This document shows positions 30,135 to 37,468 of a stretch of 37,468 nucleotides of DNA, one piece after another. Numbering within the stretch: position 1 is the stretch's first letter; each line of letters begins with the position of its first letter. The notes below the pieces were generated by a model. That model was not told the DNA's origin. It saw only the letters and a program-made list of their open reading frames with translations, and did no database searches. This DNA comes from Jiangella anatolica. GTDB lineage: Bacteria; Actinomycetota; Actinomycetes; Jiangellales; Jiangellaceae. Both the position numbers and the translations under genes were made by a program. Where the stretch lies: assembly GCF_003236295.1 (NCBI RefSeq), contig NZ_POTW01000067.1:1-37468 (forward strand), in the 5' to 3' direction.

Positions 30135-31292
30135 CTAGCGGGAGGGCGACTCCAGCGGCGACGGCGGGTCGGCGGACGGCGGCGCGGTCGCCTCCGTGGG
30201 CGGTGGTTCGCCGTCCACACCCAGCTCGCGTGCTCGGGTGACCCGCTTCCAGGCCAGCACCGCCGCGACGATGGCGCCCGTCGCCGGCACCGCGAGGAAC
30301 AGCCCGATCAGGCCGAACGCCGTGCCCGCGGCCGTCGTCAGGATGAGGGTGACGACGGGGTGGAAGTTCAGCGCCCGCGACATCAGCAGCGGCGACAGGA
30401 TGTTGCCCTCGATCTGCTGCACGACGATCACGATGCCCAGCGCCCACAGCGACGTGGTGAAGCCGCCGGAGAACAGCGCGACCAGCACCGCGACCGCACC
30501 GGCCAGCGTCGCGCCGACCAGCGGGATGTAGGCCATGATGAACGTCAGCGCGCCGATCGGGACCGCCAGCGGCACGTCGAGGATCAGCAGCCCGACGCCG
30601 ATCAGCACGCCGTCGACCAGGCCGGTGAGCGTCGAGGCGTAGAACCAGTTGCCGACCGTGCGCATCGACGCGCGGAAGGCGGCGTCGGCCGGGTCGCGGT
30701 GGGTCGGGTCCAGCACGCCGACGAACTGATTCCAGAGCTTGTCGCCGCTGGTCAGCGCGAAGATCGCGAAGAACGTGGCGATCAGGATGACGGTCGCGAA
30801 GTTGCCGACCAGCGACAACCCGCCGACCGCGGCGCTGGTGACGTCGCCGAGCACGTCGCCCAGCCGCGACTGCAGCTCGCCCAGCAGATCCTGGACGCTC
30901 TGCGTGTCCATGCCGAACGGCCCGCCCTCGAGCCAGTCGTTGATCTCGTTGATCGACCCGGTGACCGCGTCGACCATGCGCGGCCACGAGTCGACCACCT
31001 CGGTGATGACGAACACCAGCAGCCCGGCGAAGAACGCCAGGAACAGCAGCACGCACAGCAACGCCGCAAGCACCGCCGGCACCCGCTTGCTGCGCAACCA
31101 GCGAGCCAGCGGCCACAGCAGCGCGACCTCGGCGAAGCCCAGCACGACCGCCGTCGCGATGAACTGCACCTGCAGGACCAGCCACACCGCGGCCGCGGCG
31201 GCCACGCCGATGATCAGCAGCCGCAGGGCGATGGTCGCCTCCGGCCGCAGCCAGTCAGGGTCCGGACGGCGTCCGGGAGTCGTCGTGGTCAC
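30135..31292 (-). CDS. AI-2E family transporter (PerM/DUF20 permease)
   Basis: 385-residue inner membrane protein with about eight transmembrane segments. The family pattern is clear: paired helices at 24-62, an external amphipathic region (110-160), then NWFYASTLTGLVDGVLIGVGLLIL, PLAVPIGALTFIMAYIPLVGATLAG, and QQIEGNILSPLLMSRALNFHPVVTLI (about 295-322). The C-terminal tail is proline-rich. Members include the E. coli AI-2 exporter TqsA and Na+/H+ exchangers; substrate unknown. GTG start at 31292, three bases after the dxs stop, so it is cotranscribed with dxs. Confidence 0.92.
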   Translation of the reverse strand: MTTTTPGRRPDPDWLRPEATIALRLLIIGVAAAAAVWLVLQVQFIATAVVLGFAEVALLWPLARWLRSKRVPAVLAALLCVLLFLAFFAGLLVFVITEVVDSWPRMVDAVTGSINEINDWLEGGPFGMDTQSVQDLLGELQSRLGDVLGDVTSAAVGGLSLVGNFATVILIATFFAIFALTSGDKLWNQFVGVLDPTHRDPADAAFRASMRTVGNWFYASTLTGLVDGVLIGVGLLILDVPLAVPIGALTFIMAYIPLVGATLAGAVAVLVALFSGGFTTSLWALGIVIVVQQIEGNILSPLLMSRALNFHPVVTLILTTAAGTAFGLIGLFLAVPATGAIVAAVLAWKRVTRARELGVDGEPPPTEATAPPSADPPSPLESPSR

Positions 31293-31295
31293 CGA

Positions 31296-33212
31296 TCACA
31301 CCGTCGTCGTCCGGTCGTGCGGCGTGCTGTCGAGCGCCGCGACCAGCCCGGACACCTCGCGCGCCAGGTCCTGCGCGGTGAGCCCGGCCGCGGCCAGGAT
31401 CTCGTCGCGCTTGGCGTGCTCGAGGAACTCTTGCGGCAGCCCGTGGTCGTGGACCGGCACGGTCACCCCGGCGTCGCGCAGCCGCTGCGCCAGCACCGAG
31501 CCGACGCCGCCGACCCGGCCGTTGTCCTCGACCGTCACGACCAGCCGGTGCTGCCGGGCCAGCTCGACGAGCACGTCGTCGAGCGGCTTCACCCAGCGCG
31601 GGTCGACGACGGTGACGCCGACGCCCTGCGCCTCGAGCCGCTTCGCCGTGTCGACGCCGACCTGGCCCATCGCCCCGACGGCGACCAGCAGCACGTCTCG
31701 CGTCTCGCCCCGGGCCAGCACGTCGACGGTGCCGAGACGTTCCAGCGCCGGGACGTCCGGGCCGACGGCGCCCTTGGAGAAGCGGACCACCGTCGGCGCG
31801 TCGTCGACGTCGAGGGCCTCGGTGAACTGCTCGACCAGCTGGTCGCCGTCGCGCGGGGCCGCCAGCCGCAGCCCCGGCACGACCTGCAGGATCGACAGGT
31901 CCCACATGCCGTTGTGCGACGGACCGTCGCTGCCGGTGACGCCGGCGCGGTCGAGCACGAACGTCACGCCGGCCTTGTGCAGCGCGCAGTCCATCAGCAC
32001 CTGGTCGAACGCGCGGTTGAGGAACGTCGCGTAGACCGCGACCACCGGGTGCAGGCCCATCGCCGCCATCCCGGCCGCCGAGGTGGCGGCGTGCTGCTCG
32101 GCGATGCCGACGTCGAAGCAGCGGTCCGGGAACGCCCGCGCGAACGGCTCCAGCCCGGTCGGGCCGAGCATCGCGGCGGTGACGGCGACGACGTCGGGCC
32201 GGGCCCGGCCGGCCCGCACCAGCGCCTCGCTGAACACGTCGGTCCACTCGCGCACCGGCGCCCCGGCCGGCGCGCCGGTGGCCGGGTCGAACGGCCGCGG
32301 GCTGTGCATCTGGTCGGCCTCGTCGCGGACCGCGGGGTCGTAGCCGAACCCCTTCTGCGTCAGGCAGTGCACCAGCACCGGCCCGCCGAACCGCTTGGCC
32401 TGCGTCAGCGCCTGCTCGACCTGCGCGCGGTCGTGCCCGTCGATCGGGCCGAGGTACTTCAGGCCGAGGTCCTCGAACATGCCCTGCGGCGCCAGCAGGT
32501 CCTTCAGGCCCTTCTTGACCCCGTGCAGCGCGTCGTACAGCGGCTGGCCGACGAGCGCGGTGCGCCCGAGCGTCCGCTTCACGACGTCGAGCGTCTGTTC
32601 GTAACGCGGGTCGGTACGCACGCCGGTGAGCCGCTTGGCCAGCCCGCCCACCGTCGGCGAGTAGGAGCGGCCGTTGTCGTTGACGATGATGACCAGCGGA
32701 CGGCGGTCCGGACCGGTCTGCGGCCCGCCGGCGATGTTGTTCAGCGCCTCCCAGGCCATGCCGCCGGTCAGCGCGCCATCGCCGATGAACGCCACGACGG
32801 TGCGGTCGCGCTCGCCGCGCACCGCGAACGCCTTGGCCATGCCGTCGGCGTAGGACAGCGCCGTCGACGCGTGCGAGTTCTCGACCCAGTCGTGCTCGCT
32901 CTCGGCGCGGCTCGGGTACCCGGACAGGCCGCCGGCCTGCTTGAGCCGGCTGAAGTCGTGCCGGCCGGTGAGCATCTTGTGGACGTAGGCCTGGTGACCG
33001 GTGTCGAAGACGATGGGGTCGCGCGGCGAGTCGAACACCCGGTGCACCGCGATCGTCAGCTCGACGACGCCGAGATTGGGCCCGAGGTGCCCGCCGTTGG
33101 AGGCGCAGGTCGCCACCAGCCGGTCGCGGATCTCCGCGGCCAGCGACTCGAGCTCGTCATCGGACAGCGCCCGCAGGTCACGGGGGTCCTTGATGCGGTC
33201 GAGAAGTCCCAC
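31296..33212 (-). CDS. dxs: 1-deoxy-D-xylulose-5-phosphate synthase
   Basis: 638 residues from GTG 33210-33212, chosen because GGAGG lies about 8 nt upstream and family members begin at this point ([16 protein letters not shown]). It condenses pyruvate with glyceraldehyde 3-phosphate, the first step of the MEP isoprenoid pathway. TPP/Mg binding is by GDGALTGG (144-151) with ND(N) at 178-180. The catalytic glutamate is E372 in DVGIAEQHA, and the substrate motif [15 protein letters not shown] follows. H42 and H73 of the active site are in place ([16 protein letters not shown]). Confidence 0.97.
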   Translation of the reverse strand: MGLLDRIKDPRDLRALSDDELESLAAEIRDRLVATCASNGGHLGPNLGVVELTIAVHRVFDSPRDPIVFDTGHQAYVHKMLTGRHDFSRLKQAGGLSGYPSRAESEHDWVENSHASTALSYADGMAKAFAVRGERDRTVVAFIGDGALTGGMAWEALNNIAGGPQTGPDRRPLVIIVNDNGRSYSPTVGGLAKRLTGVRTDPRYEQTLDVVKRTLGRTALVGQPLYDALHGVKKGLKDLLAPQGMFEDLGLKYLGPIDGHDRAQVEQALTQAKRFGGPVLVHCLTQKGFGYDPAVRDEADQMHSPRPFDPATGAPAGAPVREWTDVFSEALVRAGRARPDVVAVTAAMLGPTGLEPFARAFPDRCFDVGIAEQHAATSAAGMAAMGLHPVVAVYATFLNRAFDQVLMDCALHKAGVTFVLDRAGVTGSDGPSHNGMWDLSILQVVPGLRLAAPRDGDQLVEQFTEALDVDDAPTVVRFSKGAVGPDVPALERLGTVDVLARGETRDVLLVAVGAMGQVGVDTAKRLEAQGVGVTVVDPRWVKPLDDVLVELARQHRLVVTVEDNGRVGGVGSVLAQRLRDAGVTVPVHDHGLPQEFLEHAKRDEILAAAGLTAQDLAREVSGLVAALDSTPHDRTTTV

Positions 33213-33293
33213 GCGTGCTGCCTCCAAGTCGCGTCGGTGCCGACTCCCGAGTCTAGAGGGCGAACGGCTCTCGATCACGTTCAGGTGTCCGTG

Positions 33294-33323
33294 TTGAGCG
33301 TGCGGCGCGGCGACCACTACCCT
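33294..33323 (+). promoter_or_regulatory. Leaderless promoter of the first WYGG membrane gene
   Basis: TTGAGC (33294-33299), 18 nt, TACCCT (33318-33323), with GTG starting at 33330 after 6 nt. No ribosome site precedes the GTG, supporting a leaderless transcript. Confidence 0.55.
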
Positions 33324-33329
33324 TCCGCT

Positions 33330-33824
33330 GTGTCTGACGAGGAACGGGCCCGTTGGCTGGACGTCCGGCTGGGACGCCGGGCGATCGGCGCGCTCATCGC
33401 CGGCGCCGGCAGCCTGCTGTGCGCGCTCAGCGCCTACCTGTCGTGGTACGGCGGCCGCGCACCGCATGACCTGCCCATTCGTCACCTCGCCTCGACCGGC
33501 GCGCCGGGCCTGGCCGACGGCTACTGGACGTCGGTCGCGGCGCCGCTCGCGGTGGTCGGCGCGCTGGGGATCCTCGGCGCGCTGGTGCGGTTCCGGTTCC
33601 TGCTCGTCCTGGCCTGGATGGTGGGCGTCGCCACACTCGTGCTCTGGGGCCTGATGCGCGTCATCGGCGACGCCACCGACGCCACCACCGGCGGCGTCGA
33701 CGCCGGCTCCGGCGTGTGGGTGTGCGCGTTCGGCGTGCTGGCGCTGCTGGTCGGCATCATCGTCATGGGCCCGCGCAAGGAAGAGGTCGACGCCCCGCTC
33801 TCGATGTTCGGCGACGACGAGTAG
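33330..33824 (+). CDS. Four-helix membrane protein of unknown function (WYGG paralogue 1)
   Basis: 164 residues. Helix 1 (about 18-38) ends in [17 protein letters not shown]; an external loop of about 30 residues leads to [11 protein letters not shown]. Helices 2 and 3 (68-85, 88-108) contain [20 protein letters not shown], and helix 4 (128-148) follows a glycine-rich loop and VWVCAF. The acidic tail ends with DDE. The next gene is a clear paralogue. I do not recognise the family. It is divergent from dxs. Confidence 0.8.
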   Translation: MSDEERARWLDVRLGRRAIGALIAGAGSLLCALSAYLSWYGGRAPHDLPIRHLASTGAPGLADGYWTSVAAPLAVVGALGILGALVRFRFLLVLAWMVGVATLVLWGLMRVIGDATDATTGGVDAGSGVWVCAFGVLALLVGIIVMGPRKEEVDAPLSMFGDDE

Positions 33825-33888
33825 CCGGACGGGCCTGCGACTTCGCCGGTCTGACGTGCGCGATCGCGGGCTGAGTGGCACAGTGGAA

Positions 33889-33906
33889 GGGCGGCCGGTG
33901 CCGCCC
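33889..33906 (+). terminator. Stem-loop between the two WYGG genes
   Basis: GGGCGGC (33889-33895), loop CGGT, GCCGCCC (33900-33906): a perfect 7-bp GC stem, 65 nt after the first WYGG gene. There is no U tract. It may terminate that gene or be part of the leader of the second. Confidence 0.45.
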
Positions 33907-33957
33907 GGCGCACGGCCGTAACGCGTCGTCTGGACCCTCTCGAAGGAGGCGATCCAC

Positions 33958-34428
33958 ATGACCACACGGCAACGTGCGGCCGGAGCCGTCATCGCGCTGA
34001 TCGGCGCCCTGGGTGTCACCGCCAGCAGCTATCTCGACTGGTACGGCGGCCGTGACGCCACCGACATCCCACTCGAACGGCTCTTCCAGACCGACTCCGT
34101 CGGCGCGCCGTCGTCCTACTGGAACTCGATGGCGCTGGCGCTCGCGGTGGTCGGCCTGCTCGGGGTGGTCGGGGCGGTGCTGCTGTCGCGGTTCGTGCTG
34201 ATCCTGGCCTGGCTGATCGGCGCGGCGACCCTCGTGCTCTGGATCGTCATGTCCGTCAACGACGACTCCCTGTCGGTGTCGGCGGGCGACATCCAGGCCG
34301 GCGCCTGGGTCTGCGGGGTGGCGCTGCTGGTGCTGCTCGCGGGGATCATCGGCATGGGCGGCGGGGCCCGGCGCGTGCGCGACGAGACGCCGGCGCAGGC
34401 CGAGCCCGTCCCGCCGCCGGAGGTCTGA
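33958..34428 (+). CDS. Four-helix membrane protein of unknown function (WYGG paralogue 2)
   Basis: 156 residues with the same layout as the preceding gene: helix 1 ending [20 protein letters not shown], a loop with [10 protein letters not shown], then [22 protein letters not shown] and [22 protein letters not shown]. Shared positions include (L/D)-WYGGR-x-x-x-D-(L/I)-P-(I/L)-x-(H/R)-L, YW.S, a charged RF motif, LAW..G.ATLVLW, and WVC. The C-terminal tail is different (rich in P, E, R). AAGGAGG lies 9 nt upstream of the ATG. Unlike its neighbour it has a leader with a ribosome site, so the two copies are probably expressed differently. Confidence 0.8.
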   Translation: MTTRQRAAGAVIALIGALGVTASSYLDWYGGRDATDIPLERLFQTDSVGAPSSYWNSMALALAVVGLLGVVGAVLLSRFVLILAWLIGAATLVLWIVMSVNDDSLSVSAGDIQAGAWVCGVALLVLLAGIIGMGGGARRVRDETPAQAEPVPPPEV

Positions 34429-34430
34429 CG

Positions 34431-34487
34431 CCTCGCGCCGCACCGGCCGGCCTGCGTGGTCCGCGGGCCGGCCGGCGGCGGGCGAGG
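34431..34487. terminator. Bidirectional terminator between convergent genes
   Basis: CCTCGC (34431-34436) pairs with GCGAGG (34482-34487), and CCGGCCGGCC (34443-34452) with GGCCGGCCGG (34466-34475), with a 13-nt loop. It exactly fills the gap between the stop codons of the second WYGG gene and acnA and can serve both. Confidence 0.7.
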
Positions 34488-34488
34488 A

Positions 34489-37272
<2,784 letters not shown>

Positions 37273-37367
37273 GTTCGATCCCCAACCTCTCGCGTCATGG
37301 TTCGCTGCGCTCATCGTCGCGCACGGCGGGTGACGGCCGCGCGCTGAGGCTCGCCTAACCGGAAGTC

Positions 37368-37398
37368 TCTTGACTTCAAGATATCACGGTGAGATTTT
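37368..37398. promoter_or_regulatory. Inverted repeat and promoter in the acnA divergent region
   Basis: TCTTGA-CT-TCAAGA (37368-37381) is a perfect 6-bp inverted repeat. On the plus strand TTGACT (37370-37375), 17 nt, GATTTT (37393-37398) forms a promoter for the divergent gene, so the repeat covers its -35. On the minus strand TATCTT overlaps the repeat and may be the acnA -10. The shape suits a MarR-family dimer site. Confidence 0.5.
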
Positions 37399-37456
37399 CT
37401 TCGCTCCGGCTGTCACATTCGGCCTCCGAAAACCACCCATAGGAGGTGTGAAGATC

Positions 37457-37468
37457 GTGATGCTGGTG
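37457..37468 (+). CDS. Start of a divergent gene (cut by window end)
   Basis: AGGAGGTG at 37441-37448 is a full ribosome site. Starts available in one frame are GTG 37448 (too close), GTG 37457 (10 nt spacing) and ATG 37460; the frame reads VKIVMLV. Too little is visible for identification. Confidence 0.4.

Noticed and set aside
30360-33824. 1154-codon plus-strand frame across the permease and dxs genes
   Set aside because: Antisense shadow over two well-identified genes; only its last part (from 33330) is a real gene.

Overview
The window is a stretch of high-GC actinobacterial chromosome (Actinomycetota). Codons carry G or C at nearly every third position, GTG and TTG starts are common, several promoters look leaderless (-10 hexamer 6-7 nt before the start codon), and heme synthesis follows the coproporphyrin route typical of Gram-positives. 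The order msrB ... hemQ-hemG-hemE-DUF3000-rnd ... dxs matches, as I recall it, the Mycobacterium tuberculosis Rv2674-Rv2682c block. A Jiangella/Nocardioides-like organism is plausible, but the genus is a guess.

Left part (1-16 kb). The first 59 bases are the 5' end of an IS1182-type transposase reading out of the window, abutting half of a palindrome that occurs intact at 23.85 kb. A minus-strand run of five genes (4740 down to 152) encodes a four-helix membrane protein, a membrane-anchored multicopper oxidase, a tiny protein resembling only the dimerisation domain of glutamyl-tRNA reductase, an MFS exporter and a class II aldolase. It begins with a structured leader containing a short upstream ORF. 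Next come a PPK2 polyphosphate kinase, a HelD-like RNA-polymerase-associated helicase, a VapBC-type toxin-antitoxin pair with a palindromic operator, a DJ-1/PfpI protein, ZapE and, divergently from a shared promoter, a RibD-C-like reductase. An operon of DNA ligase C, a Usp-like protein and a stand-alone LigD-type primase-polymerase follows (DNA gap/end repair). An orphan gene, a DoxX membrane protein, MsrB and a GNAT acetyltransferase close this part.

Middle (16-26 kb). A SigE-family ECF sigma factor is coupled to a membrane-anchored probable anti-sigma partner. The heme block (hemG-hemQ operon, hemE) is interleaved with a DUF4349 lipoprotein, DUF3000 and ribonuclease D. A 409-bp gap holds two striking palindromes: a ~135-nt compound hairpin and a 60-nt near-perfect one. 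An FAD-dependent oxidoreductase and an AlkD-like DNA glycosylase follow.

Right part (26-37.5 kb). A fadA-fadB beta-oxidation operon precedes a 637-bp decayed region containing the region-4 remnant of a second SigE-type sigma factor. Then come the dxs-AI-2E permease operon, two tandem paralogous membrane proteins of unknown function that share a WYGG motif, and aconitase (acnA). A strong inverted repeat lies between acnA and a divergent gene that starts at the window's right edge.

Most genes are ordinary housekeeping genes. The least explained items are the leader of the multicopper-oxidase operon, the intergenic palindromes, the ligase/Usp/PrimPol operon, and the paralogous WYGG pair.
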